A DNA stretch of 64,000 bases from Nocardia aurantiaca (lineage in GTDB: Bacteria > Actinomycetota > Actinomycetes > Mycobacteriales > Mycobacteriaceae): NCBI RefSeq assembly GCF_009708175.1, contig NZ_WMBB01000008.1, positions 124,001 to 188,000 on the forward strand. The letters run 5' to 3'. Position numbers and translations under genes: made by a program. Every line of letters begins with the position of its first letter. Positions within the stretch are counted from its first letter, which is position 1. Shown in pieces: positions 32,301 through 40,888 of the stretch. A model generated the notes under the pieces. The model made no database searches. It was not told the DNA's origin and saw only the letters and a list, made by a program, of their open reading frames with translations.

Positions 32301-32631
32301 GAGAGCCGTTGACCTGGCTGATCTCCGGGTACTTCTTCGGCAGGTTGTTGAGGCTGTCGATGACCTTCTGATTCCACGTCGGATCATCGACCGTGCCACC
32401 GTCGGGGGCGGTGTACAGCACGACCACGTCACTGTTGTGATCGCGGCCGTACACCTGGTCCTTCAGGACGGCGGCCTGGGACGACTGCGCGGTCGGGTCG
32501 AACCATCCGCTGGAGCTGAGATGGTCCTCCAGCCCGAATCCGAAAGCTCCGAGCGAGAGCATTGCGGCCACGACAACACCCAGGACGGTGTAGCGCAGCT
32601 TGTAGACCAGGTCGCCCCAGCGGGTGAACAC
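29338..32631 (-). CDS. mmpL3: Trehalose monomycolate exporter MmpL3
   Basis: 1097 aa. GTG at 32631 shares one base with the upstream TAG. RND fold with twelve membrane helices; the proton-relay Asp-Tyr pairs are present in GLGLAIDYGLFIVSRFREEM (Asp253) and GLSVDYEVFLLSRMVEARAQG (Asp606). Two periplasmic porter domains lie between. MmpL3 flips trehalose monomycolate across the inner membrane for mycolic-acid envelope building and is essential in mycobacteria. The C-terminal ~380 residues are a Pro/Ala/Glu-rich cytosolic tail, which looks longer than the mycobacterial one I recall. Linked to NYN and trmB genes as in mycobacteria. Confidence 0.95.
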   Translation of the reverse strand: MFTRWGDLVYKLRYTVLGVVVAAMLSLGAFGFGLEDHLSSSGWFDPTAQSSQAAVLKDQVYGRDHNSDVVVLYTAPDGGTVDDPTWNQKVIDSLNNLPKKYPEISQVNGSPWKTETGQQLAQAASQDRKHAFASIAIKGDNDTDMVRNYRKVKDAFYIPGVKVEVAGLQPVAGTLQDTMASDQRRMEVLALPAVAILLFFIFGGVVAAALPLIIGGLTIVAANGVIMALTKFTEVNSFVGGVVTMIGLGLAIDYGLFIVSRFREEMAEGYDTKAAVRRSIMTAGRTVTFSATMIIGAAAGMLLFPQGFLKSVAYGTIAAVALAAMSALTVLPALLSILGPRVDALGLKRFRKTKTAEEIENGYWGRLTAWVMKHPLKVAIPLTIGLLLLIIPVKNLQFGGISETYLPPDNPTRLAQEHFDETFPLRKADPVQLIIVTDNPKNIGTILNEANQARGLQPKTTFSIPQTPPNGANVWTTSRPVEKSADIKETIDDLRSMDVPDDAEVMITGTPVMMQDSIDTLVDRMPLMIVLVVFVTGLLMFLTFGSVVLPIKAALMSALGLGSTLGILTWIFIDGHGSGLLNFTPQPIMSPVLVLIISVIYGLSVDYEVFLLSRMVEARAQGASTTEAVRAGTAQTGRLITAAALILLVVTGAFAFSDLVMMQYIAYGMVAALFIDATVLRMLLVPATMKLLGDDCWWAPKWMKKIQQKIGLGEPILDDERPGGGEVVDLVKTTPITDPVTMQIPVLPDGSAAPARPRKPRPARTVDVDSEAPTQRIETVERTETTPPADTAEAAPAPESDRPASEVPSAAMRPGHGVTPSTTAVPAFVKPSGISVPESGSASSTPVEPAPASPAPAEATPPVAPRRVLSTASADAPTTDLGSGPTGLGSARGPVAPHPISDFASPAQGSTNPGGGLPQRVPESEAAPESVSHAQGGAFEASAPPPAAVPPVAPATPVPSVSQPAPPAPQAASPKPPAGPADSQPPAPVVGSGRVLPPPMPRIAPHPATRAQLAQRHSPEPEQPVESAAGEEDPTHRAVEDQPQEGGGRSSIEQWMSDLRSSRRRPPAPHADEDAKHRGGEGGQVSVNELLRRQNSD

Positions 32632-33401
32632 TAAGCGACTCCTTGAGCGGGGCGGGAGGTGAGCAGGGCCGACAGCGGCCGGAACGGCTGCAGCCACGCA
32701 CCCTCGTCGGGCAGCGAGTCGAGGCTGACCCGGGGCAGCGGTTCACGGAACACGCCCGGGATGTCCTCGAGGTCGATGAACTCGAGAATATCCGACGTGA
32801 CCGCCCAACTCGCGTGCTCGCGGAAACCCAGCACCTGAACAGGCACGCCGGAGGCGGCGATCTCCTCGAGGGGCCCGCGGAACGCCTGCCCGTCGGCGGA
32901 GGCCACCATGATCCCGGCCAAACCCGCGCCGCGGCGGCGTAGCTCGATGTGGGCGAGCATGTCGCTGTCCACATCGGAGTCTTCGTCGATCTTGGGTTTG
33001 GCGAAGACGGCGTAGCCGACATTGCGTAGTGCCTCGACCCACGGCCGCACCACATCGGCGGTGCCGGGGGCGATATTGGTGAAGACGGTGGCCTCGGGTT
33101 CGACCCGGGTCGTGCTGCCCACCGACAGTTCCGCGGTGCGGGCCAGCAGCCAGCGGCCCAGCGCGTCGAAGCGCGGGCGGTAGGCGGCGGTCGGACGGCC
33201 GCCGAGGATGGCGCCGAGGCCCATATCGAGGTTCGGTGCATCCCAGACCAACAGGACGCGGCGCACGTCGGTGGCGGTGCCGCCCAGGGCGACCGCGGCG
33301 TTGCCATGGAGCCCTGTGGTGCCAGATAATTCGGTCGAGTCGGCGCCGTGCATTATTCCGGCAACTTCCGACACCCCGTGGGCCATCTCACTGACGCTCA
33401 T
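32631..33401 (-). CDS. NYN-domain protein, Rv0207c-like
   Basis: 256 aa. Acidic nuclease-fold residues occur in VLLVWDAPNLDMGLG, KPKIDEDSDVDSDMLAHIELRR and GIMVASADGQAFRGPL, matching NYN (PIN-like) ribonucleases. Overlaps trmB stop (ATGA) and abuts mmpL3 (TAGTG). The same three-gene order is found in mycobacteria, suggesting a conserved but unexplained link between RNA metabolism and mycolate export. Enzyme activity untested. Confidence 0.9.
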   Translation of the reverse strand: MSVSEMAHGVSEVAGIMHGADSTELSGTTGLHGNAAVALGGTATDVRRVLLVWDAPNLDMGLGAILGGRPTAAYRPRFDALGRWLLARTAELSVGSTTRVEPEATVFTNIAPGTADVVRPWVEALRNVGYAVFAKPKIDEDSDVDSDMLAHIELRRRGAGLAGIMVASADGQAFRGPLEEIAASGVPVQVLGFREHASWAVTSDILEFIDLEDIPGVFREPLPRVSLDSLPDEGAWLQPFRPLSALLTSRPAQGVA

Positions 33402-34231
33402 GATTCGATCTTCCCCCAGATGAACTCGGTGATGGCGCTACCCGCGCGGAGTCCTTTGCTTTCGAACTTGGTAATCGGGCGTTCGAAACCAATCGGTGCC
33501 TTGGTCCGGTAGGCCTCGGGATCCCCTCCGGTGGGCTCGTTCATGCCGATGAGCTGGGGTTCCGCATTTCCGTACAGACCGATCCACTCGGCATAGTCCG
33601 CATGGTCGGTCGCGACATGCAACACGCCGCCCGGAATCAGCCGACTCGCTATGAGTGCGAATGTCTCCGGCTGCAGCAGCCGCCGCTTGTGGTGCCGCGC
33701 CTTCGGCCAGGGGTCCGGGAAGAATACGCGCACACCGGTCAGCGATTCGGGAGCAATCATATTTTCCAGGACATCTACGGCATCGCCGCGCAGCAGTCGG
33801 ATGTTCTCGATGCCTTCGCGCTCCACCCGCTGCACCAGCTGGGCCAGACCCGGCTTGTAGACCTCGATGCCGATCAGATTGAACTGCGGCTCCGCCTGCG
33901 CCATGGCCGCGGTGGCCGTGCCGGTGCCGCAGCCGATCTCGATGATCACCGGGGCCGAGCGCCCGAACCAGGCGTCCGCGTCCAGCTTCTCGTCGGAGAC
34001 ATCCTTGCCGATCCGCGGCCACACCCGATCCCAGGCGTCCTGGCGGGCGGGCGACACCGCGCCGCGGCGGGCGCGGAAACTGGTGACCCGGGGATAGAGG
34101 CGGTTGCCCGCGGGCCGATCCGGCTGGCCGTTGGCGGCTTCCGAGTGATCGGCGTCACCGGCGGTGGCGGCGGACCGCGGCCCGGGAACTGGCTCGGCAG
34201 TATGGTTCGCGGCGTCGTTCACGGCGTCCAT
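33398..34231 (-). CDS. trmB: tRNA (guanine-N7-)-methyltransferase
   Basis: 277 aa from ATG 34231 (an alternative ATG lies at 34249). SAM-binding block VIIEIGCGTGTATAAMAQAEP, then NLIGIEVYKPGLAQLVQRVEREGIENIRLLRGDA and the substrate motif VFFPDPWPKARHHKRRLLQPE. This modifies G46 in the variable loop of tRNAs. The N-terminal 60 residues are low-complexity and not conserved. First gene of the trmB-NYN-mmpL3 operon. Confidence 0.93.
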   Translation of the reverse strand: MDAVNDAANHTAEPVPGPRSAATAGDADHSEAANGQPDRPAGNRLYPRVTSFRARRGAVSPARQDAWDRVWPRIGKDVSDEKLDADAWFGRSAPVIIEIGCGTGTATAAMAQAEPQFNLIGIEVYKPGLAQLVQRVEREGIENIRLLRGDAVDVLENMIAPESLTGVRVFFPDPWPKARHHKRRLLQPETFALIASRLIPGGVLHVATDHADYAEWIGLYGNAEPQLIGMNEPTGGDPEAYRTKAPIGFERPITKFESKGLRAGSAITEFIWGKIES

Positions 34232-34253
34232 TGTCCAGTATTGGTTCATCAGC

Positions 34254-34278
34254 GCGGCAATCGACCACGAATTGCCGC
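34254..34278. promoter_or_regulatory. Inverted repeat GCGGCAAT-N9-ATTGCCGC
   Basis: Perfect 8-bp arms at 34254-34261 and 34271-34278, between the lipase stop and the trmB start. Either a weak terminator or an operator for trmB. I cannot choose. Confidence 0.35.
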
Positions 34279-34290
34279 GGCCGCGAAGAC

Positions 34291-35643
34291 TCAGGCTGCC
34301 AGGCCCGACACCTCGTCGGAGGACGCGGCGGCGGCCGGGCGCAGGGGCAGTCCGAGCGTGACTCGCATTGCGGTGGTTGCCATTTCCACCATGCTGCGCC
34401 AGTGCGTCGGGGACGCGGCTACCGACCAGACGGTCTTGGTTGTGGGTTCGGTAAGAGTTTTGCCGGCCAGCCGATCGGCCAGCCAGTTCAGACTCATCGG
34501 AGTCGCCAGCGGGAACAGCGAGAAATGCTCGCTGAGGCGATCGCGGACGTGCCAGACCGACGCGCCGCCCGCCCGGTAGCGCTCGACCTGACCGTCGACG
34601 CCCGCGGCATCGATGACCTGATCGCGGACCGGGTGCACCACCAGCACCGGGCACTTGGGCGCGCGGTTGCCGAGCCGCAGCTCGTCGAACATGTCCTCGA
34701 GGTCCGGGAGTATCTCCATCAGCGGGCGCTTCAGATAGTCGTCCAGGCGGCGGCCCACCAGCAGCGGCAGCACCGCGATCGGGCCCAGGGATCGGGCGCG
34801 GTCCAGCAGACGCCGGCCCTCGGGGGTGAAGTCGCGGCGCACCACCTCGGTCAGCGCGGGATAGACCTGCTGCAGAGCGGCGATCACGATCGCCGGAAAG
34901 CCCGCGAACAGGCCGCCGTTCAGGTTCAGGAACACATGGCGGGGATCTCCCACCGGCGCGCCCAGCACCGCTCCGACGATATCCACCTCAGGCGCGTACT
35001 CCGGGGCCATCTCCACCAGCCACGAACTGGCCATGCCGCCACCCGAATAGCCCCACACCGCCACCCTGGTGCCCGCGTGCAGGCCCAGCGGAGCGAAACG
35101 CAGTGCGGCGCGGACGCCGTCCAGTCCGCGATAGCCGGGCTCCCGGGCCACCCCGAAATTCCCTTGCAGCCCTTCGTGATCCGCGATGCTGACCGCCCAG
35201 CCGCGGCGCAGCGCGTTCGCGACCAGCATCCATTCGAGCTGGGTGATGGAGCCGGGGGACAGGGCCCCGCGGCGCAGCGCGTAGGACGGCGCGCAGCGGT
35301 CGGTGACGGCGTCCATGGCGGTTTGGAAGGCCAGCAGCGGGCGCTCGGAATCCAGTTCGGCGCCTCTCGGCAGCAGCACCGTGGTGATCGCGATCTCGGG
35401 CTTGCCGTGCAGATCCTGGCTGCGGTAGAGCAGCTGCCAGGCCGTCACCTGCTGGGGCACCAGGCCGAAGAGCGCGATCTCGACCGCGCGGCTGCGCAGG
35501 ATCGTGCCGGCCGCGTGCCGGGCGAAGCCGCGCGGCGGATGGAAGAAGGGATCCAGGCTGGGCGGCAGCGGACGGCCACTCGGCTGCTCGGCCGCGGGCC
35601 ATGCCGAATCGGCTGCTTCGATGACGTCGGCGTTGACGGCCAT
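34291..35643 (-). CDS. Secretory-lipase (LIP) family protein
   Basis: 450 aa. ATG 35643 has a GGGAGG site. Catalytic motif GYSGGGMASSWLVEM, acid region VVHPVRDQVIDA and His in RLSEHFSLFPLATP match the fungal-type LIP lipases common in Nocardia and mycobacteria. The typical N-terminal block DPFFHPPRGFARHAAGTILRSRAVEI is present. I see no clear signal peptide, so export is uncertain. Likely hydrolyses acylglycerols or esters. Confidence 0.88.
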   Translation of the reverse strand: MAVNADVIEAADSAWPAAEQPSGRPLPPSLDPFFHPPRGFARHAAGTILRSRAVEIALFGLVPQQVTAWQLLYRSQDLHGKPEIAITTVLLPRGAELDSERPLLAFQTAMDAVTDRCAPSYALRRGALSPGSITQLEWMLVANALRRGWAVSIADHEGLQGNFGVAREPGYRGLDGVRAALRFAPLGLHAGTRVAVWGYSGGGMASSWLVEMAPEYAPEVDIVGAVLGAPVGDPRHVFLNLNGGLFAGFPAIVIAALQQVYPALTEVVRRDFTPEGRRLLDRARSLGPIAVLPLLVGRRLDDYLKRPLMEILPDLEDMFDELRLGNRAPKCPVLVVHPVRDQVIDAAGVDGQVERYRAGGASVWHVRDRLSEHFSLFPLATPMSLNWLADRLAGKTLTEPTTKTVWSVAASPTHWRSMVEMATTAMRVTLGLPLRPAAAASSDEVSGLAA

Positions 35644-35870
35644 CACTACCTCCCCTCCTCGCGCCGGCCGTGGACCGAGAAGGGGCACCGCAGCCGTGCA
35701 TCGGCCCTGATGCCGACCGAATCGCCAGAGTAGGGCACTCGCAGGTATCCGTGAAGAGCGGTCGCACCGAATTGTGCCGTCGCACAGAAGGACTCGGATC
35801 GACCGGGTTCCTCACGTCGTGACCTGCGCGTTTGTGATGCGAAACCCGCACGCGCCCAGCGCCTTCCGGC

Positions 35871-35876
35871 TAGGCT
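35871..35876 (+). promoter_or_regulatory. Candidate -10 TAGGCT, leaderless GTPase gene
   Basis: TAGGCT ends 6 nt before the GTG at 35883, with no ribosome site. Confidence 0.5.
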
Positions 35877-35882
35877 GCCCGC

Positions 35883-36548
35883 GTGTCGGTCGGGCGATCT
35901 CCGCGCATCCAGGTGACGGGGCGGGCCCGCGCGGGCAAAACCACCCTGCGACATGCGCTGTCGCTGCTCACCGCCGAAGAAACCCGAGCGGTCGACCGGC
36001 CCGGGCAACCGAACCCCGCCCTCGACGCCGACCTCGTCCTCTATGTTCTTCCCGGCCTGGCAGATCCGGCCGACCACCGCCTCCTCGCCACCCTCGCCCC
36101 GGACCGCACCCTTGTGGTCCTCAACAAGGCCGACTCCATCGGCGCCCGCTGGTCCGACGCCGCCACCATGGCCGAAAAACTCACCGCCGACCTCGGTCTC
36201 CCCACCTTCCCGGTGGTGGCGGCCCTGGCGGGCCGGACCCGCTCTGGCACGCTCACCGACACCGATCTGCGCACCCTGCACGACCATCGCGATCGCCCCG
36301 ACCCGCCCCTGACCCTCTCCCACGACCTCTTCACCGCCCCGGGCCTCGCCCCCGATCCCGAAGCCCGCCGAGCACTCCTTGACCGCTGGGACCTCTTCGG
36401 CGTCTCCTGCGCTCTCGCGGCCCTCCGCCGCCACCCCACCCTCACCCCACAGCTCCTACTCCACATCCTCCACTGCGCCAGCGGAATCGACCCCCTCCAC
36501 CGCGAACTCCACCGCCGCTACGAGGCCGTCGCCGCTCTCGGCGATTGA
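35883..36548 (+). CDS. Small P-loop GTPase
   Basis: 221 aa, GTG start. Walker A is GRARAGKTT (residues 13-21) and the guanine-specifying motif is VVLNKADS, so GTP binding is likely. The segment between them is short, and LYVLPGLADPADHRLLATL replaces a normal switch II. C-terminal helices end in HILHCASGIDPLHRELHRRYEAVAALG. It is followed after 45 bp by a dynamin-like protein with a broken P-loop. Position next to mmpL3 and pckG recalls Rv0209/Rv0210 but identity is uncertain. Confidence 0.75.
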   Translation: MSVGRSPRIQVTGRARAGKTTLRHALSLLTAEETRAVDRPGQPNPALDADLVLYVLPGLADPADHRLLATLAPDRTLVVLNKADSIGARWSDAATMAEKLTADLGLPTFPVVAALAGRTRSGTLTDTDLRTLHDHRDRPDPPLTLSHDLFTAPGLAPDPEARRALLDRWDLFGVSCALAALRRHPTLTPQLLLHILHCASGIDPLHRELHRRYEAVAALGD

Positions 36549-36593
36549 TTCGCCTCTCGCCAAGCCGAATACACCGCTGGATACGAATCAGCG

Positions 36594-38501
36594 GTGTTGA
36601 TTCCCGAACCCCGCCCCGCCGACCCGCCGTCGCGAGATCCCGCCGCGGTGGGCGAGCTGTCCTCCGGTGCGGAGCGCGGTTCGGGCGCCGAGGAGACCCG
36701 GACCCGCCCCCTTCCGGAATCCGTTGACGCTCAGCTCCCGTCCCTTCCGGACGACCGCCCGCACCAGGGGCCGGGCCGTGGGCTCCAACTCCCGCCGTTG
36801 AGCCGAGCGACCTCGGCCGGGACGGTCGGGTGGTCCGTTCCGGGCGGCGTCCACGGTGTGGAGTCGGCGGTGTCGGTGTCACCCGTGGGAGTTCCCATCC
36901 GGTCGGAGCTGCCACCGCCTGTCGCGGCGGATTCATCCCGGGGTGCGTCGTGGTCGGACGGGGCGGCAGCCGCGGCCACCGCGGCACGGGCGGACGAGTC
37001 GGCCGCGCTGCCTGCGGCCGTGGAAGCCGTTGTCATGCGCTGGAATCCGCACGGTTTGGCTTTGCTCCGCGCGATGGCGGGCCCGGAACCGGAGGCCGCG
37101 TCGATCGGGCTCATCGGTGGCGACGATTCACGCTCGGCGGCATTGCGGGTCGAGCTGGCCCGATTCCAGCCACGCATCGACCTCGGCGTCGTCGCGGCCA
37201 CGGGTGGAGCCGGCATTGACGAGGCGGCGGAGAACGATGCACGGTTCGGGTTGCAGGCGCGTCCGAACCCGGTGGCACTCGTTGTGCTCGAGGCCGGGGC
37301 CCTGATCGGAGGCGAGCTGCTGGAGCGGGTGCGGGGTTTGCGGGCGGATCGGACTCGGATCGTGTTCGCGCTCGACGGGATTCACGCGCATCGGGACTGG
37401 CGGGAGGTGCGGAAGCTGGATATCGAGCTGCTGGCCGAGGCGGGTGGCGGGGGTCGGGAGGAGATCGTGCCGGTGTCGGCGCGGATGGCGGCGGTGGCCA
37501 GGTCGCAGGGGGATGCGGCGTTACTGGATCGGTCGGGGGTGGGGTTGCTGCATGCCAGGTTGGTGGCGGCGGCCGGGGCGGGAGCGGCGGGGGATCAGGT
37601 GGGGATCGTGCGGGAGCGGGTGGTGGGGGAGACGCGGCGGCGAATTCGGGCGCAGCTGGGGAAGCTGCGGGGCGGCGGGGATGTTGCGGGTTTGCGGGAG
37701 GAGCGGGCGCGGCTGCTGGCGGTCAGCGACGGTGGGCGGGGATCGGCCATGACAATCGTGCGGAATCGGCTGCAGTTGGCGCGGGTGGATCTATCGCATG
37801 AGGTCGGGGGCCGAATCCGGGCACTGCACGGGGAGTTGCGGGCCGAAATCGAACGCCTGCCGCGTGGCGCGCACGCTGAATTTCCGCGACATGTGAGCGA
37901 TTCTGTGGAAAAGCTCACACAGGAGATGGACCGCGCGATTCGCGCCCGGATCGGCGAATTATGCCGTCAGGTCGAAGAATCCGTCGCGGAGGAATGGCAT
38001 ATATCTTTTCCGCCCCCCGCGGAACGGGTGTCGAGGGCGGTTCCGACGCCCGGCCCACGCCTGCGGGGCGTGGAGGACCACCTGGTGATCGCGCTCGGCG
38101 CTTCGGCGGGCTTCGGACTGGGGCGGCTGGTCGTGGCTCCGCTGGCCCTGCTGCAGGCCTTCGACTATGCGATCGTACCGGTCAGTCTGCTCCTCGGTGC
38201 CGCCGCCGCGGGCTGGGTGGTGCGCGCCCGCAAACAGCTTGCCGATGGCGCTCACCTGCGGCAATGGGTCGCCGACACGCTGGTCGACGCCCGCGCGCAC
38301 CTCGAACAGCGGGTCGCCACGGCCCTGGTCGACGCCGAGGAGCGGCTCACCGACGAAGTGCTCCGCCGCGCCACCGCGCGCATGGTGCACACCGATCTGC
38401 GGGTCGGAGAATTGGAGGCGCAATTGCGGGAGGCGGCCCAGCGCCGCCCCGCTCTACTGCTGGCATGCGAACGTGACCTGGCCGCACTCGAATTCGCATA
38501 A
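36594..38501 (+). CDS. Dynamin-like membrane protein with degenerate GTPase domain
   Basis: 635 aa, GTG start. The first 130 residues are low-complexity. A GTPase-like domain follows, but its P-loop reads [10 protein letters not shown] with no Lys, and [15 protein letters not shown] replaces a G3 motif. Long helical stretches ([48 protein letters not shown]) flank a membrane hairpin ([46 protein letters not shown]) near residues 498-545. This is the plan of bacterial dynamin-like proteins, which act in pairs. The intact partner would be the gene just upstream. Confidence 0.7.
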   Translation: MLIPEPRPADPPSRDPAAVGELSSGAERGSGAEETRTRPLPESVDAQLPSLPDDRPHQGPGRGLQLPPLSRATSAGTVGWSVPGGVHGVESAVSVSPVGVPIRSELPPPVAADSSRGASWSDGAAAAATAARADESAALPAAVEAVVMRWNPHGLALLRAMAGPEPEAASIGLIGGDDSRSAALRVELARFQPRIDLGVVAATGGAGIDEAAENDARFGLQARPNPVALVVLEAGALIGGELLERVRGLRADRTRIVFALDGIHAHRDWREVRKLDIELLAEAGGGGREEIVPVSARMAAVARSQGDAALLDRSGVGLLHARLVAAAGAGAAGDQVGIVRERVVGETRRRIRAQLGKLRGGGDVAGLREERARLLAVSDGGRGSAMTIVRNRLQLARVDLSHEVGGRIRALHGELRAEIERLPRGAHAEFPRHVSDSVEKLTQEMDRAIRARIGELCRQVEESVAEEWHISFPPPAERVSRAVPTPGPRLRGVEDHLVIALGASAGFGLGRLVVAPLALLQAFDYAIVPVSLLLGAAAAGWVVRARKQLADGAHLRQWVADTLVDARAHLEQRVATALVDAEERLTDEVLRRATARMVHTDLRVGELEAQLREAAQRRPALLLACERDLAALEFA

Positions 38502-38695
38502 CGGCTGGTCGGAGGTTTCGACCGGGTACCGACTGGACAACCCGATTCCGTACACCGCGATATATGGCGTTAACCTCTATGGCAGGAACCAGGGCATCCG
38601 CTGCGTTCTTGTACGCGCGTCCAGCCGGTACGGGCAAGCGGCCGAGACCAGCGGGGGCCCTGCCGCAATTGGTGGCACTCGGTGTCGCGAGCCGT

Positions 38696-38714
38696 GGTCC
38701 TCGGCTCGAGGACC
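38696..38714 (+). promoter_or_regulatory. 5'-UTR hairpin of pckG
   Basis: GGTCCTCG (38696-38703) and CGAGGACC (38707-38714) pair over a 3-nt loop, 29 bp before the pckG ATG. No T-run follows, so it is not a simple terminator. Confidence 0.35.
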
Positions 38715-38743
38715 TCGGGGCCGCCCATCTCAGGAGAGTTTTC

Positions 38744-40570
38744 ATGACCTCAGCGACCATTCCTGGTCTTCACGATGGCACCGCGCCCACCGAGCACAAG
38801 GAACTGCTTGCCTGGGTACAGGAGGTCGCAGAACTCACCCAGCCGGACCGCGTGGTGTGGTCGGACGGTTCCGATGAGGAGTGGGACGTCCTCACCGCCA
38901 AGCTGGTCGAGGCCGGCACATTCAAGAAGCTGAACGAGCACAAGAAGCCCAACTCGTTCCTCGCGCTCTCCGACCCCTCTGACGTCGCCCGCGTCGAATC
39001 CCGCACCTACATCTGCTCGAAGACCGAGGCCGACGCCGGTCCGACCAACAACTGGGTCGACCCGACCGAGATGCGCGCCACCATGACCGAGCTGTACCGC
39101 GGCTGCATGAACGGCCGCACCATGTACGTGGTGCCCTTCTGCATGGGCCCGCTCGGCGCCGAGGACCCCAAGCTGGGCGTCGAGATCACCGACTCCGAGT
39201 ACGTCGTGGTCTCCATGCGCGTGATGACCCGCATGGGCGCGGCCGCGCTGGAGAAGCTGGGCGCCGACCGCCCGTTCGTGAAGGCCCTGCACTCCGTGGG
39301 CGCCCCGCTGGCCGAGGGCCAGGCCGACGTGCCGTGGCCGTGCAACGACACCAAGTACATCACCCACTTCCCCGAGGACCGCGAAATCTGGTCCTACGGT
39401 TCGGGTTACGGCGGCAACGCCCTGCTGGGCAAGAAGTGCTACTCGCTGCGCATCGCCTCCGCCATGGCGCACGACGAGGGCTGGCTGGCCGAGCACATGC
39501 TCATCCTCAAGCTCATCTCGCCGGAGAACAAGGCGTACTACATCGCCGCCGCGTTCCCCTCGGCCTGCGGCAAGACCAACCTCGCCATGATCCAGCCGAC
39601 CATACCGGGCTGGCGCGCCGAGACCCTCGGTGACGACATCGCGTGGATGCGTTTCGGCAAGGACGGCCGACTGTACGCGGTCAACCCGGAATTCGGCTTC
39701 TTCGGTGTCGCGCCCGGAACCAACCACAAGTCGAACCCGAACGCCATGGCCACCATGGAGGCCGGCAACACCGTCTACACCAATGTCGCCCTCACCGACG
39801 ACAACGACGTGTGGTGGGAGGGCCTGGAGGGCACTCCGGACCACCTGATCGACTGGAAGGGCAACGACTGGGTCGAGCGCGAGTCGGAAACCCTGGCCGC
39901 GCACCCGAACTCGCGCTACTGCACCCCGATGTCGCAGTGCCCGATCCTCGCCCCCGAATGGGACGACCCGCAGGGCGTGCCGATCTCGGCCATCCTCTTC
40001 GGCGCCCGCCGCAAGACCACCGTCCCGCTGGTGACCGAGTCCTTCGGCTGGCAGCACGGCGTGTTCATGGGCGCGACCATGGCGTCGGAGCAGACCGCCG
40101 CCGCCGAGGGCAAGGTCGGCGCCGTGCGCCGCGACCCGATGGCCATGCTGCCGTTCATGGGCTACCACGTCGGCGACTACCTGGGCCACTGGATCAACCT
40201 CGGCAAGAACGCCGACGACCAGCAGCTCCCGAAGATCTTCTACGTCAACTGGTTCCGCCGCGGCGACGATGGCCGCTTCCTGTGGCCCGGTTTCGGTGAG
40301 AACTCCCGCGTGCTGGAGTGGGTCATCGGCCGCATCGAGGGCCGCTCCGAGGCGGCCGTCACCCCGATCGGCAATGTCCCGGTCGCGGCCAACCTCGATC
40401 TCGAGGGCCTGGACGTGAACGCCGCCGACGTCGACGAGGCGCTCGCGGTCGACATCGAGGAATGGAAGCGGGAGATTCCGCTGATCGAGGAGTGGTTCGA
40501 GTTCATCGGCGACAAGCTGCCCTCCGGCATCCGCGACGAGTTCGAGGCCCTCAAGCAGCGGTTGGCCTGA
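38744..40570 (+). CDS. pckG: Phosphoenolpyruvate carboxykinase (GTP)
   Basis: 608 aa from ATG 38744, preceded by AGGAGAG. Converts oxaloacetate and GTP to phosphoenolpyruvate and CO2, the entry step of gluconeogenesis. The kinase loop FPSACGKTN (Phe271-Asn279) holds the GTP-PEPCK reactive Cys275 and Lys277. Other landmarks: [41 protein letters not shown] and FYVNWFRRG. Normal length. About 240 bp of upstream DNA probably holds its promoter. The gene ends in a terminator-rich region. Confidence 0.97.
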   Translation: MTSATIPGLHDGTAPTEHKELLAWVQEVAELTQPDRVVWSDGSDEEWDVLTAKLVEAGTFKKLNEHKKPNSFLALSDPSDVARVESRTYICSKTEADAGPTNNWVDPTEMRATMTELYRGCMNGRTMYVVPFCMGPLGAEDPKLGVEITDSEYVVVSMRVMTRMGAAALEKLGADRPFVKALHSVGAPLAEGQADVPWPCNDTKYITHFPEDREIWSYGSGYGGNALLGKKCYSLRIASAMAHDEGWLAEHMLILKLISPENKAYYIAAAFPSACGKTNLAMIQPTIPGWRAETLGDDIAWMRFGKDGRLYAVNPEFGFFGVAPGTNHKSNPNAMATMEAGNTVYTNVALTDDNDVWWEGLEGTPDHLIDWKGNDWVERESETLAAHPNSRYCTPMSQCPILAPEWDDPQGVPISAILFGARRKTTVPLVTESFGWQHGVFMGATMASEQTAAAEGKVGAVRRDPMAMLPFMGYHVGDYLGHWINLGKNADDQQLPKIFYVNWFRRGDDGRFLWPGFGENSRVLEWVIGRIEGRSEAAVTPIGNVPVAANLDLEGLDVNAADVDEALAVDIEEWKREIPLIEEWFEFIGDKLPSGIRDEFEALKQRLA

Positions 40571-40888
40571 CATCCTGGTCGTGGGGGCTTCGCCCCCACA
40601 CCCCCAACGAAACGAAATAGGGCGGGGCCCAGCCCCGCACACACGGGTGTCGACGGCCAGCCAGCCGTATGCACCGACGAAACGGCCCGCCCACAATGAA
40701 AGTGGGCGGGCCGTTATGCGTTCCCAGTACGGCCTGCCGACCGCCAGGCCCGCCGACCCGCAGGCCCCGACTGGGACGGGGCGACCGATTTCGGGCGGCG
40801 AGGGTAACTCGTCGGGTACCCCCGAAGTCGTTTCGGCTCTCCACCGCCGGCACGGGTGCGCGTCCGGAAACGGCACCCGAGCCGCCCG
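40571..40888. other. 318-bp convergent intergenic region with hairpins
   Basis: Contains GGGGGCTTCGCCCCC (40585-40599), a C/G-rich repeat tract and the strong terminator at 40681-40715. No gene with a convincing start is visible. Confidence 0.6.
40681..40715. terminator. Bidirectional terminator between pckG and aldehyde dehydrogenase
   Basis: AACGGCCCGCCCAC (40681-40694) and GTGGGCGGGCCGTT (40702-40715) form a perfect 14-bp stem with a 7-nt loop. Confidence 0.8.

Noticed and set aside
38564-38743. Upstream extension of pckG
   Set aside because: The ATG at 38744 has a clear ribosome site and the PEPCK family begins there; the extra residues are not conserved-looking.
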